In this document: positions 1 to 6,670 of the stretch, one piece after another | Layout of the letters: each line of letters starts with the position of its first letter | How positions within the stretch are numbered: position 1 is the stretch's first letter | DNA from: a virus | Direction: 5' to 3' (one strand) | DNA length: 64,000 nt | IMG/VR virus record: IMGVR_UViG_3300027396_000022 | Coordinates: 1-64,000 of that record | Notes under the pieces: model-generated | Database searches by the model: none | Told to the model about the DNA's origin: nothing | The model's input: only the letters and a program-made list of their open reading frames with translations | Made by a program: the position numbers and the translations under genes

Positions 1-2
1 AA

Positions 3-341
3 CGCAATTGGGCAGAATGTCGCCGGATTGGCTACCATCTCACCGCATCGTTTGATGGCTGGCAGAATACTGCGAATCTTGCAATCTGCCGCGATGCATT
101 AAAGAATGGCGTGAATGTCGCCGCTGCGTTCAATCTAAAGAAGGGGCAAGATTTGCCTACATTGGCAGAAGTGAGCACAATTGTAGGCGGCAATAGCCTC
201 ACTTTCTTGCCTGTTTGTGATGGTGACTTGACCGACTTCAGGCCTTCTGATCCTACTGGCGGCCACATCATCGGCCTACGCTTCAAGCTACCCCACGGCA
301 TCGCCTACACTGACGCCGAAAAATCAGCCTTCTGTATGTAG
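3..341 (+). CDS. Hypothetical protein, C-terminal 112 residues (5' end outside the window)
   Basis: The reading frame is open from the window edge to a TAG at 339-341, so the start lies to the left. The visible part is soluble, with no membrane segment or signal peptide, and I do not recognise its family. A strong GC-rich hairpin follows the stop within ten bases, which fits the end of a rightward transcript. Confidence 0.5.
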   Translation, partial: RNWAECRRIGYHLTASFDGWQNTANLAICRDALKNGVNVAAAFNLKKGQDLPTLAEVSTIVGGNSLTFLPVCDGDLTDFRPSDPTGGHIIGLRFKLPHGIAYTDAEKSAFCM

Positions 342-347
342 CCTGCA

Positions 348-373
348 GGGCCGCAATTGCGGCCCCATTGTTT
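348..373 (+). terminator. Rho-independent terminator after the first gene
   Basis: GGGCCGCAATTGCGGCCC forms a long perfect inverted repeat and is followed by ATTGTTT. It lies just downstream of the stop at 341 and before the start at 393. Confidence 0.5.
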
Positions 374-392
374 ACCCTCTCACAATTGCACA

Positions 393-587
393 ATGTTCCA
401 CATCACAACCACAGAATACGGCCAAACTTTCAACGCCGAAACATTCGCCACGTTTGATGAGGCCTGCGACTTTCTGAACATGCTAGAAATCTCTCAGGAA
501 GATGCCTACAGTTTCGAGCGTGAATGTTCCATTGCTGAGCTTAAGCAGCAGATCCTAGATCTTATGACTGAGAATCAAGAACCCTAA
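393..587 (+). CDS. Hypothetical small acidic protein
   Basis: This 64-residue frame begins MFHITTTEYG. A longer in-frame start at 357 would lie inside the preceding terminator hairpin, so I prefer 393. The protein is acidic with a helical second half (FDEACDFLNMLEIS), has no membrane segment and matches no family I know. A second terminator-like hairpin follows at 624-656. Confidence 0.5.
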   Translation: MFHITTTEYGQTFNAETFATFDEACDFLNMLEISQEDAYSFERECSIAELKQQILDLMTENQEP

Positions 588-623
588 GAGGCCCCCACAA
601 GCTCCCACAAGCGGCCAAAACCT

Positions 624-656
624 AGCCCGGTATGTTTCATCATGCCGGGCCTTTCT
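624..656 (+). terminator. Rho-independent terminator
   Basis: The inverted repeat AGCCCGGTATG / CATGCCGGGC has a short loop and is followed by CTTTCT. It lies about 35 bases after the stop of the 64-residue protein. Confidence 0.5.
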
Positions 657-723
657 AGCGTCAGGATGCCGATCCTAGGAAGTGCTGGCGGCCAGTCCCG
701 GACTAGCTGTCCTGTAGGGATGA

Positions 724-788
724 GGGATTAACTTTCTCCACAGGGCTGTGGAAAACTAATCCCGACCTCCCAACTCGGGATTAACTTT
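724..788. repeat. Repeat cluster with paired DnaA-box-like sequences (candidate origin or operator)
   Basis: GGGATTAACTTT occurs twice as a direct repeat (724-735 and 777-788), with an inverted TAATCCC between them (757-763). In the centre TTCTCCACA (734-742) and TGTGGAAAA (747-755) are inverted; each is one change from the bacterial DnaA box TTATCCACA or its complement. The density of repeats in non-coding DNA suggests an origin or a protein-binding control region; I cannot tell which. Confidence 0.35.
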
Positions 789-825
789 TGCAACAATCCG
801 CCGTGTAACGTATTGTGACAAACGC

Positions 826-855
826 TTGACATTTGCGCCGATCTAGCCTAGCCTG
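826..855 (+). promoter_or_regulatory. Candidate sigma70 promoter, rightward
   Basis: A perfect TTGACA (826-831) is followed after 18 bases by TAGCCT (850-855). No rightward gene follows until 2153. A strong rightward terminator exists at 1807-1843, so the transcript could be a non-coding or antisense RNA across the leftward HNH gene. The -10 is weak. Confidence 0.3.
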
Positions 856-955
856 GAGCAGTAGAAGCTACGCCTGCGGTTTTGGGGCGGCGGTATACAC
901 CAAAAAAAGTGGCGCTATTTTTCACCTGGAAAATTCGACTTCTAAGTATAAATAC

Positions 956-1543
956 TCACCAATTACATAAATGCTCATTGGCTTTCATTTCGCGCCACCA
1001 AGCATGAGAACGTCCTTGTCCACGTTGACAGTCAAGTTGTTCTGGCCACCAATATGCATTCTTTTCAATATTCTGAGAAGCCTCTAGGACCATTAAGTTT
1101 GCTGGTACATGCAAGCCGCATACAAAATCGTTTTGCAAAGGAACAATATGGTCCACGTGAAATGGTGTTTCAATAATTTTTTCTAGCCATTCTGCATGAA
1201 GGTAGTGAGCTTGTATCTCTTTGCGAACAATACCTTTTTGTGCCCATGGAGGACAAGCATTAATTTTTTGTGCTTCTCTCATGCGTTTTATAGCACGAGC
1301 CTTGCCAGGGTTTTCTTTACGCCAACGTTTTACTCTTGCGCGAATCATATGAGCTTTGCGTTTGCCATAGTCACGATTGCGAATGCGTTCTTTTTCTCGA
1401 TTTGCCTCACGGTAGTTATGAGTTCTTGTTTTATCGCAAGTTGAACACCAATTCATTCGCCCGTCTTTATTAGATTTGACTTTATAAAAAGCATTAAAGG
1501 ACTGAAAAGTGCGACATATGGAACAAGCCTTGATTGCTGCCAT
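956..1543 (-). CDS. HNH endonuclease with N-terminal zinc finger (homing-type)
   Basis: This 195-residue protein begins with two CxxC pairs (CSIC near residue 7, CSTC near residue 33) separated by a Phe/Lys-rich spacer, typical of phage HNH enzymes. A basic helical linker follows, then an HNH core near residues 127-165 with VDHIVPL, a downstream Asn in ANLMVL and a final N-rich helix. It is expected to nick or cut DNA. It lies alone and leftward between a non-coding region and a 41-residue gene, as mobile HNH genes often do, and is more AT-rich than its neighbours. No intron boundaries are visible. Confidence 0.85.
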   Translation of the reverse strand: MAAIKACSICRTFQSFNAFYKVKSNKDGRMNWCSTCDKTRTHNYREANREKERIRNRDYGKRKAHMIRARVKRWRKENPGKARAIKRMREAQKINACPPWAQKGIVRKEIQAHYLHAEWLEKIIETPFHVDHIVPLQNDFVCGLHVPANLMVLEASQNIEKNAYWWPEQLDCQRGQGRSHAWWREMKANEHLCNW

Positions 1544-1582
1544 AAATTTAAAAATGCTCCATGGAATATAGCCAGCAAAAAG

Positions 1583-1708
1583 CTAGTTGCCATACGCTGA
1601 AAGCAAGCCGTAGGCGCCGCTTGAAGCGTTTCTAGCAATAGGCAAGACTAATGGAGACGGCCCCAAGCCGTCGTAATGACGCACAAAATCGCGCATTTTC
1701 CTTTCCAT
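1583..1708 (-). CDS. Hypothetical 41-residue protein
   Basis: A leftward ATG frame encodes a compact peptide beginning MERKMRDFVRHYDGLGPSP and ending LLSAYGN. Its composition looks coding: balanced residues, with Gly/Pro turns and aromatic residues. It has no membrane segment and lies 39 bases upstream of the HNH gene on the same strand. I do not recognise a family. The ribosome-binding site is weak, so the call rests on codon appearance alone. Confidence 0.45.
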   Translation of the reverse strand: MERKMRDFVRHYDGLGPSPLVLPIARNASSGAYGLLSAYGN

Positions 1709-1806
1709 CGTTTTTAGCAAGAAGGCGGCCCTCAAAGGCCGCCGTTCAAGCTTTTAAAGATAGAAAAAGCAATTTTTAAGCCCTGTCTGGCACCAAGCAC
1801 ATTTTT

Positions 1807-1843
1807 GGCGACTCATTACTTAGGAACTGAGTCAGCCTTTTTT
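1807..1843 (+). terminator. Rho-independent terminator with no coding transcript upstream
   Basis: GGC-GACTCA pairs with TGAGTC-GCC across a 12-base loop, and six T residues follow directly. No rightward gene precedes it for more than 1.2 kb; the nearest rightward promoter candidate is at 826. Confidence 0.55.
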
Positions 1844-1867
1844 GTATTTCGCCCCTCGTTGTGAAAG

Positions 1868-1970
1868 CTCCGTCCCTTTGGGGGGACTGCGCGGAGGAGA
1901 GCGTCGGGGCTTATCTAGCTTTTTTGTTTATCGTTCCGCGCTTGGGGCGCTTCACTAGCTAGAGACGCTC
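1868..1970. ncRNA. Candidate structured RNA or DNA element
   Basis: The first hairpin (1868-1896) has arms CTCCGTCCC and GGGAC..CGGAG. The second is nested: GAGCGTC (1899-1905) pairs with GACGCTC (1964-1970), and TCTAGCT (1914-1920) pairs with AGCTAGA (1957-1963). Between the inner arms GCGC/GCGC-type pairing is possible around 1938-1950. There is no reading frame. Strand and function are unknown; a phage non-coding RNA, a replication origin or a cos/pac-like site are all possible. Confidence 0.35.
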
Positions 1971-2152
1971 GGGAGGGGCTAAGCAAGGAGCTGAGTGATT
2001 TTTGACGGCACCTTGCCTACGGCTATCGTATCTCGGCCTGTGGCTCAAACGTGGCTTTTTTCGTATCATGGCGATACAAAACCTTAAAAATCTTCACAAT
2101 CTTTTAAGCATTCATGGAAATCATGGTCGTTTGCTGAAGAATGTATTAAATA

Positions 2153-2398
2153 ATGCATGTAGAGTTTGTAATAAGAACTAGCGTGGTAAAACTACGAACT
2201 ATTGTTATGTTCGGTCTGCCAGAACGTCAGCCATTTAACTATGGTCCCTACAAGCTTTGGCCCTGTTTCAGCAGGCCAGAATTTCAATGGTTTGCAGCGA
2301 TAGACGGGGCTCCTCATTACTTTCGGAGTTTGAACGAGGCGAAGCTCTTCATTAAAGACCGTCTCTCCATGGAAGATGCTGAAAATCCTTGCGACTAA
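2153..2398 (+). CDS. Hypothetical 81-residue protein
   Basis: An ATG frame encodes a soluble protein rich in aromatic residues (PFNYGPYKLWPCFS) with a helical C-terminal part (SLNEAKLFIKDRLS). An internal Met at 2207 is an alternative start. The stop overlaps the start of the next small gene by one base, which indicates translational coupling. I recognise no family. Confidence 0.5.
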   Translation: MHVEFVIRTSVVKLRTIVMFGLPERQPFNYGPYKLWPCFSRPEFQWFAAIDGAPHYFRSLNEAKLFIKDRLSMEDAENPCD

Positions 2399-2538
2399 TG
2401 ACTGAAGAAGAAATGAAAGCTTTTGTCCATCGTTCCATCCGCGAGCATGAGCTGCGTGTGGCGCTATGGTCGGGCCTGCTTGGTGCTGCATTATTAGCTG
2501 GCACTTGGCATGCCATCAGGCTCTGTTATTTGCATTAA
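2398..2538 (+). CDS. Small single-pass membrane protein, 46 residues
   Basis: The ATG shares a base with the preceding TAA (TAATG). The protein has a charged N-terminus (MTEEEMKAFVHRSIREHE) and one predicted membrane helix (ALWSGLLGAALLAGTW). Small phage membrane peptides of this type may be holin-like or affect the host envelope, but nothing here fixes the role. A terminator follows at 2589. Confidence 0.5.
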   Translation: MTEEEMKAFVHRSIREHELRVALWSGLLGAALLAGTWHAIRLCYLH

Positions 2539-2588
2539 GAAGCATGTGGATAATGGCATTTGCGCTAGCCTTCCTAAGTTAATCGCCA

Positions 2589-2607
2589 GGGGGCAGCGCC
2601 CCCTTTT
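2589..2607 (+). terminator. Rho-independent terminator
   Basis: GGGGGC-AGC-GCCCCC is followed by TTTT. It separates the small membrane protein from the ribonucleotide reductase gene, whose ATG begins only nine bases later. Confidence 0.7.
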
Positions 2608-2615
2608 GTTGTCTC

Positions 2616-4067
2616 ATGGGACTTAAGGACAAGGCAAAATGTGAGCCAATTGCACGCACGGGAAGGGTTCAAGACTGGCTGGATAATTCCGAAAGTCGCC
2701 TGCCTGTTAGTTGCACGGTTTTCAACGTAGAAGATTCAATGGAGGGGCCAGATGGCATTGAAGCATCTTGGCGGTTTGTTAGCCACGGCTTGCGCAATGG
2801 TGCGGGGGTCGCTGTTCATTTGTCTTCTTTGCGTCCGAGGAATGCTGAAAATGGCAAAGGCTTGGTGGCAAGCGGACCAGTAAGTTTTGGCAAGATTTAT
2901 TCCACGCTTAATGAAATCTTGAGAAGGGGCGGTGTATACAAAAATGGTGCGATAGTGCTGCATCTTGACTATGACTGCCCTGATGCGCTGGAATTTATTA
3001 ATGCATCACGCAGTGAACTGCCTTGGGTGAAGCGTTGCATCAATGTAGATGAGAAGTTTATTGAGAATAGTTCTCAAGAATTTATTGATGCATTGCTGAA
3101 AGGAATTGGCAATGGTGATATTTGGTTGAACAAAATTCGTTTCAATGCAAAAGGCGAACGCATTCGGGCGAATGTATGTTTAGAAGTTTATCTTCCACAT
3201 CGCGGCACTTGTTTGCTGCAGCACGTCAATCTTGGCGCCTGTAGTTTTGAAAATTTGCAAGGTGCTTTCGTTGAAGGCATGACGCAACTTTGCGAGCTTC
3301 ATCCTTCTACTGGCGTTGGTGACACTGGAGAATATCTTTCTCCCACCATTGACAAACAAATTGGTCTGGGCGTGCTCGGCCTGGCTAATTTCCTGGCCAT
3401 CCATGGCATTAGCTACGAAGATTTTGGCTATGCATTGAATGCATTCCTTGCTGAGGATCCTCGTGCATGGTTTGAACAATGGAAAGACACCGTAGCTGGT
3501 GAAGCGGTGTGGCAAATGGATCAGGGTATTCAGAAAGCTGCTGAAATTGCCCGCGAGCATGGCATGGAGCGTGCGTTCTGTATTGCCCCCACTGCATCGT
3601 GCTCCTATCGCTATCTCGATACTCGCGGCTTTACCACTGCTCCTGAAATTGCCCCTCCCATTGGCCGCATTGTTGATCGTGACAGCGGCACGTTTGGCGT
3701 GGAAAGCTTTGATTATGGCGATGTGGAAATTGCTGCTGAAGTTGGCTGGGCGAACTATAAGCGCGTTGCTGATGGCATTGTTTCGCTTTATCAACGCACT
3801 GGGCTTTTCCATGGTTATTCGTTTAATTCATGGAGTGATATGGTCATTTACGACGAAGCATTCCTTCGTGATTGGCTAGAATCTTCACAGACGAGCCTCT
3901 ATTACAGCCTGCAAGTCCTGCCTGATACTCAGCGCAAGGACGATGCATACGCTGCATTGGACGACGATTTTAAGAGCATGTTTGGCTTAGACGAAGAGTC
4001 TGAAGCTGATGAATCTTCTGCGTCTTGCAATTTAGAGGCTGGCTTTTGCGCTGCTTGCGCTGAATAA
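2616..4067 (+). CDS. Ribonucleotide reductase large (alpha) subunit, compact phage form
   Basis: The enzyme reduces ribonucleotides to deoxyribonucleotides for phage DNA synthesis. At 483 residues it is much shorter than bacterial NrdA (about 760). Catalytic features are visible: first active-site Cys33 in LPVSCTVFN, the N-x-C-x-E thiyl-radical motif at Asn186-Cys188-Glu190, a candidate second Cys at 199, a PTAS loop in CIAPTASCSYRY, and a C-terminal CxxC tail (Cys478, Cys481) for re-reduction. The allosteric ATP cone is absent. A separate ferritin-like subunit follows, so despite its small size the pair is class I-like. Cyanophages such as Syn5 are known for short reductases of this kind. 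Confidence 0.85.
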   Translation: MGLKDKAKCEPIARTGRVQDWLDNSESRLPVSCTVFNVEDSMEGPDGIEASWRFVSHGLRNGAGVAVHLSSLRPRNAENGKGLVASGPVSFGKIYSTLNEILRRGGVYKNGAIVLHLDYDCPDALEFINASRSELPWVKRCINVDEKFIENSSQEFIDALLKGIGNGDIWLNKIRFNAKGERIRANVCLEVYLPHRGTCLLQHVNLGACSFENLQGAFVEGMTQLCELHPSTGVGDTGEYLSPTIDKQIGLGVLGLANFLAIHGISYEDFGYALNAFLAEDPRAWFEQWKDTVAGEAVWQMDQGIQKAAEIAREHGMERAFCIAPTASCSYRYLDTRGFTTAPEIAPPIGRIVDRDSGTFGVESFDYGDVEIAAEVGWANYKRVADGIVSLYQRTGLFHGYSFNSWSDMVIYDEAFLRDWLESSQTSLYYSLQVLPDTQRKDDAYAALDDDFKSMFGLDEESEADESSASCNLEAGFCAACAE

Positions 4068-4074
4068 AAAAGAA

Positions 4075-4094
4075 GGGGGCTTTAAGCCCCCTTT
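4075..4094 (+). terminator. Rho-independent terminator between the reductase subunits
   Basis: GGGGGC-TTTAA-GCCCCC is followed by TTTCT, directly after the alpha-subunit stop. It may lower expression of the downstream beta subunit. Confidence 0.6.
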
Positions 4095-4126
4095 CTCCTC
4101 ACACACCACCGAATGATACTACGACC

Positions 4127-4861
4127 ATGACCGTGAAGAGCCCCTATCTGTCGATGATCGCCAAGAAACGGCCTTGGCAGGCGGTGCCTGTTAGCAAGGG
4201 CAAGCTAAAAGAAGGTGGCGAGGACACGATTTACAATTTGCTGGCTCTGCGTCATTTGGAACTGCCCGTGAAGGACTTCTTGGAGCAGGGGCTGCAGCGT
4301 GATCTTCCTTCCACGCCTGGCGTTATTGAAGCGCTGCGTCATAACCAAGACGATGAGCAGCGGCATGACGAGGCACTGAATTATGTGACGGCTGCCCACG
4401 GCACCAATGAGAAAGCTGAAAAGGAAGTGGCAAACATCCTCAAGGCATGGCAGGAGCATCCCGCTCATCCCATTTTGAAAGCTGCCATTTTGGAGCGGAG
4501 TATTTTCTTCGTTGCATTGCCATTTTTCCGTTTCAATGGAGATATTGGCATTCGCACTGTGGCGGCTGATATTAGTCGGGATGAGATTACGCACGTTGGC
4601 GTGCATAGTCTTGTTGCTCGGGAGCTGGGCGAAACTGCTGGTCAGAGCCTGAATAAACTGCGTCGGGCCACTGTATTGTGGGCTTTTGATGCGCTGCAGG
4701 CGAGCACGGATAAGTGGTTGAACAAGGATTTCTGGCTGCGTCAGAGTGATAGCTTGTTTGAGAAGGGCAAAGCTGAAGAGCTGAATGATACGGCTCGCAG
4801 TCGCATGCCTTCTTTCTTTGAAGCTGCTAACAATGATCTGCCCCAATACGGGCGGGCATGA
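4127..4861 (+). CDS. Ribonucleotide reductase small (beta) subunit-like, lacks the radical tyrosine
   Basis: This 244-residue ferritin-like protein shows the dimetal ligand pattern of class I beta subunits: Glu45, Glu77 and His80 (DDEQRH), Glu123 (ILERSIFF), Glu153 and His156 (RDEITH). By spacing from Glu77, the residue matching E. coli NrdB Tyr122 is Leu84, so a stable tyrosyl radical cannot form there; Tyr86 is nearby but out of register. It is shorter than usual NrdB (about 350) and follows the alpha subunit on the same strand. The alternative is a ferritin-like oxygenase, but the neighbour makes NrdB much more likely. Confidence 0.75.
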   Translation: MTVKSPYLSMIAKKRPWQAVPVSKGKLKEGGEDTIYNLLALRHLELPVKDFLEQGLQRDLPSTPGVIEALRHNQDDEQRHDEALNYVTAAHGTNEKAEKEVANILKAWQEHPAHPILKAAILERSIFFVALPFFRFNGDIGIRTVAADISRDEITHVGVHSLVARELGETAGQSLNKLRRATVLWAFDALQASTDKWLNKDFWLRQSDSLFEKGKAEELNDTARSRMPSFFEAANNDLPQYGRA

Positions 4862-4900
4862 TATAGTTAGCTAGTTCCCCCTCTCTTTTCGATGGGGCCT

Positions 4901-4963
4901 GGGAGGCTAAGACAGCGCTGAGCAGATAGCTCAGAAGAGCCAGGTGCAATTCCTGGCCCTCTC
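4901..4963 (+). other. Degenerate tRNA-like element
   Basis: A 63-base segment has a possible acceptor stem (GGGAGG with CCTCTC, one G-U), a clear T-arm (CCAGG-TGCAATT-CCTGG) and a central stem CTGAG/CTCAG with a 7-base loop. It contains TAGCTCAGAAGAGC, which looks like a tRNA D-arm, but there is no room for both D- and anticodon arms. It is too short and irregular for a working tRNA and is probably a decayed tRNA gene or a tRNA mimic. Confidence 0.4.
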
Positions 4964-4978
4964 GTTTTAATTCTTGTT

Positions 4979-5533
4979 ATGAGCGCGTTCGTCACGTCAG
5001 ACTTGCATCTTGGCCATATCAAGATGCTGAGCTTTTCCCGGCCTGATGGTGAGCTGCTAAGACCATTTTCCTCCATTGAAGAGATGCATGAAACGCTTGT
5101 AGAGCGTTGGAACAAAATGGTCCATGCAAAGGACAGAATTTACATCCTGGGAGACGTGGCTATTCCACGGTCTGGACTGAAAGTGTTAGAGCGTCTCAAC
5201 GGAAATAAAGTGTTAATTCGCGGAAATCATGATATTTTTAAAATTCAAGATTATCTTCCATATTTTGAGGACATTCGTGGTGCCTTCTATCGTGATGGGC
5301 TTATTTTTACGCACATCCCTGTGCATCCAGAAGGTTTAGACGGCAAGCGCTATGTTGGTAATGTGCATGGCCATTTACATTGCCATCGCGTGTTGAACGG
5401 CAATGGAGAAATAGACGAGCGTTATTTTAATGCGTGTGTGGAAGTGAATAATTTTTCTCCTGTAGCATTGGAACATATAAAGGCTTATTTTCAAGCCAAT
5501 GAACGAGCGCCGCACATTCAACACTCCCATTAG
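4979..5533 (+). CDS. Calcineurin-like metallophosphoesterase
   Basis: This 184-residue protein has the complete metal-site series: DLHLGH near residue 8, GDV in ILGDVAIP near 59, RGNHD near 80, THIPVH near 113 and GHLH near 132. Such enzymes hydrolyse phosphodiesters or phosphomonoesters with two metal ions; substrates range from cyclic nucleotides to nucleic acids, and the sequence does not tell which. It is close to the size of the single-domain bacterial YfcE/MJ0936-like group. The next gene overlaps its 3' end by 35 bases. Confidence 0.85.
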   Translation: MSAFVTSDLHLGHIKMLSFSRPDGELLRPFSSIEEMHETLVERWNKMVHAKDRIYILGDVAIPRSGLKVLERLNGNKVLIRGNHDIFKIQDYLPYFEDIRGAFYRDGLIFTHIPVHPEGLDGKRYVGNVHGHLHCHRVLNGNGEIDERYFNACVEVNNFSPVALEHIKAYFQANERAPHIQHSH

Positions 5534-5726
5534 GGAGCCATGGAACGCTCCTATTCATAATATTCTTAAAGCTATAGACGCTCACATGGCTTTATATTTT
5601 GTCCATCGTGATCCATGGCATTTAGAGAAGGCGGCCATGCTTAGAGCTTATCTTCATGAACTAAAATCTTACATTCATCGACAAGAAGCAAATGTGGCGA
5701 GTGTGGGCAAAAGCGCTGGGGAGTAA
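5499..5726 (+). CDS. Small protein of a family shared by both phage modules
   Basis: This 75-residue protein has a core rich in Trp, His and Arg (EPWNAPIHNILKAIDAHM, then DPWHLEKAAMLRAY, then YIHRQE). About 30 of 55 core positions are identical, without gaps, to the protein encoded at 60841-61035 in the other module. The function is unknown; the charged helical pattern suggests a small nucleic-acid-binding or protein-binding factor. It overlaps the phosphoesterase gene and the next membrane-protein gene, so the three are probably cotranslated. Confidence 0.65.
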   Translation: MNERRTFNTPIREPWNAPIHNILKAIDAHMALYFVHRDPWHLEKAAMLRAYLHELKSYIHRQEANVASVGKSAGE

Positions 5727-5883
5727 GGAGAGCAATTGTGACAAGGAAGCGGACAAAGTGGCAATTGTCCGCACGCTTATTTTTGCTTCTTATTTGATCA
5801 CTAATATTGCAATTGTTGCTAATGCCTGGCGGCATTGGAATGACAACGAATGTATCCCACAGGCTACAAAAAAGGGGCCTTGA
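5692..5883 (+). CDS. Small single-pass membrane protein
   Basis: A 63-residue frame overlaps the preceding gene by 35 bases. It has a basic N-terminal part and one strong hydrophobic helix (TLIFASYLITNIAIVANAW), followed by a short polar tail. The terminator hairpin at 5872-5891 begins inside its last codons. The role is unknown; a holin-like or envelope-modifying function is possible. Confidence 0.45.
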   Translation: MWRVWAKALGSKESNCDKEADKVAIVRTLIFASYLITNIAIVANAWRHWNDNECIPQATKKGP

Positions 5884-5891
5884 GGCCCCTT
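5872..5891. terminator. Bidirectional terminator between convergent genes
   Basis: AAGGGGCC / GGCCCCTT forms a perfect stem with an A-run on the left and T-rich DNA on the right. It separates the rightward 63-residue gene from the leftward 39-residue gene. Confidence 0.6.
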
Positions 5892-5900
5892 ACTTAATGC

Positions 5901-6020
5901 TTAGAACCAGTGAGGCTTGGGTACGTAGGCAACGCCACGATAGACAAGCGAAGCCATTTGAGCTTCACGCAGACGCGCAGCTTTCTCAAGCTGCTGCTTG
6001 ATGAGAGCGAGGGGGTTCAT
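5901..6020 (-). CDS. DUF4278-like 39-residue protein
   Basis: A leftward ATG frame encodes a helical, basic N-terminal part (MNPLALIKQQLEKAARLRE) followed by LVYRGVAYVPKPHWF. The YRGVxYxP ending resembles DUF4278 peptides, which I know as frequent tiny proteins of cyanobacteria and cyanophages. Function is unknown. It lies between a bidirectional terminator and the tRNA-Leu gene, both consistent with a leftward transcript. Confidence 0.55.
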   Translation of the reverse strand: MNPLALIKQQLEKAARLREAQMASLVYRGVAYVPKPHWF

Positions 6021-6109
6021 GATGGTTCCCGATGATGCGCGGTCCCGTTCCGTACCGTGCGAGTCATGCACTCCATCGCTGGAGCGAACGTCCTTTCAGC
6101 TTAGCATGA

Positions 6110-6199
6110 TGCCCTTGGTGGGATTTGAACCCACATGGGAAAGACTGTGTTCCCTACGGCTTTTAAGGCCGTTGCATAAACCAGTTCTGCTACAAGGGC
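6110..6199 (-). tRNA. tRNA-Leu (anticodon UAA)
   Basis: On the minus strand the acceptor GCCCTTG pairs with CAAGGGC and the discriminator is A. The anticodon stem ACGGC/GCCGT encloses the loop CTTAAAA, giving anticodon UAA. A long variable arm (GGGAA..TTCCC type) marks a class II tRNA such as Leu. The T-arm is GTGGG-TTCAAAT-CCCAC. No 3' CCA is encoded. The gene could support translation of UUA codons in this AT-leaning phage. Confidence 0.9.
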
Positions 6200-6375
6200 G
6201 TGAGGAGCGAAGGTACTGAGAGCGGAGCTTCAATCCGCCGTTATACAGCTTTTAACCATGGGTCGGCCCATGGCCTTTGCTCCATTGTGGCAACGAACAG
6301 CATCCCCCGATACTGTCCTTTAAAACGCTGGCCAGCGTGCTTCGCGAAAGCTTTGAAATCATAACACGACGATAG

Positions 6376-6639
6376 TCAGGCGTCATATTCTCTTAAGCTT
6401 TCATCGCCATGATGATCTGGCATGTAGTCATCAGTGGTGGCGTCTGCTTCCCAAGAGCGCTCCAGTTGCTCCTCTTCTTTCAGGCGCTTGGCATGAGCCT
6501 TGAGTTTTGGAAGCAATGTAGGAATATATAAGTGTTCAGCAGCAAGAAGCTGGAGAGAAGTTTGCTTGCTAGTAGGAGCATTTTCAAGCAATGCAACAAG
6601 AAACTTCGTTTCCTGCATGGTTAATTTGCAATAAGTCAC
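6376..6639 (-). CDS. Hypothetical 87-residue protein
   Basis: A helical, charged protein with an acidic tail (DATTDDYMPDHHGDESLREYDA). An alternative start is the Met in TMQETKFLV. It lies 31 bases downstream of the large terminase gene on the same strand, so it is probably the last gene of that leftward transcript. No family is recognised. Confidence 0.5.
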   Translation of the reverse strand: MTYCKLTMQETKFLVALLENAPTSKQTSLQLLAAEHLYIPTLLPKLKAHAKRLKEEEQLERSWEADATTDDYMPDHHGDESLREYDA

Positions 6640-6670
6640 TTCATGACAGAACTATTGTTTGAAAATCATA

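Larger units (their letters stand above)
588..955. other. Intergenic region, 368 bp, no gene seen
   Basis: I find no convincing reading frame here. From left to right it holds a terminator hairpin (624-656), a cluster of short repeats with DnaA-box-like sequences (724-788) and a sigma70-like promoter (826-855) pointing right. It ends at the convergent HNH gene. Confidence 0.5.
1709..2152. other. Structured non-coding region, 444 bp
   Basis: I see no credible gene here. There is a GGCGGCC/GGCCGCC hairpin (1724-1743), a rightward terminator (1807-1843), a 29-base hairpin (1868-1896) and a nested inverted repeat spanning 1899-1970. A smaller GTATC/GATAC hairpin lies near 2065-2080. The density of structure is much higher than elsewhere in module 1 and suggests a structured RNA or a replication or packaging site. 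Confidence 0.45.

Noticed and set aside
1724-1743. GGCGGCC/GGCCGCC hairpin considered as a terminator
   Set aside because: No T-run follows directly on either strand; kept only as part of the structured region.
3180-3812. 210-residue leftward frame over the reductase alpha subunit
   Set aside because: Antisense shadow; composition not protein-like and no domain.
4205-4846. 213-residue leftward frame over the reductase beta subunit
   Set aside because: Antisense shadow of a gene with clear metal-ligand motifs.
6240-6375. Second tRNA upstream of tRNA-Leu
   Set aside because: There are short palindromes such as CCATGGG/CCCATGG but no T-arm or acceptor pairing.
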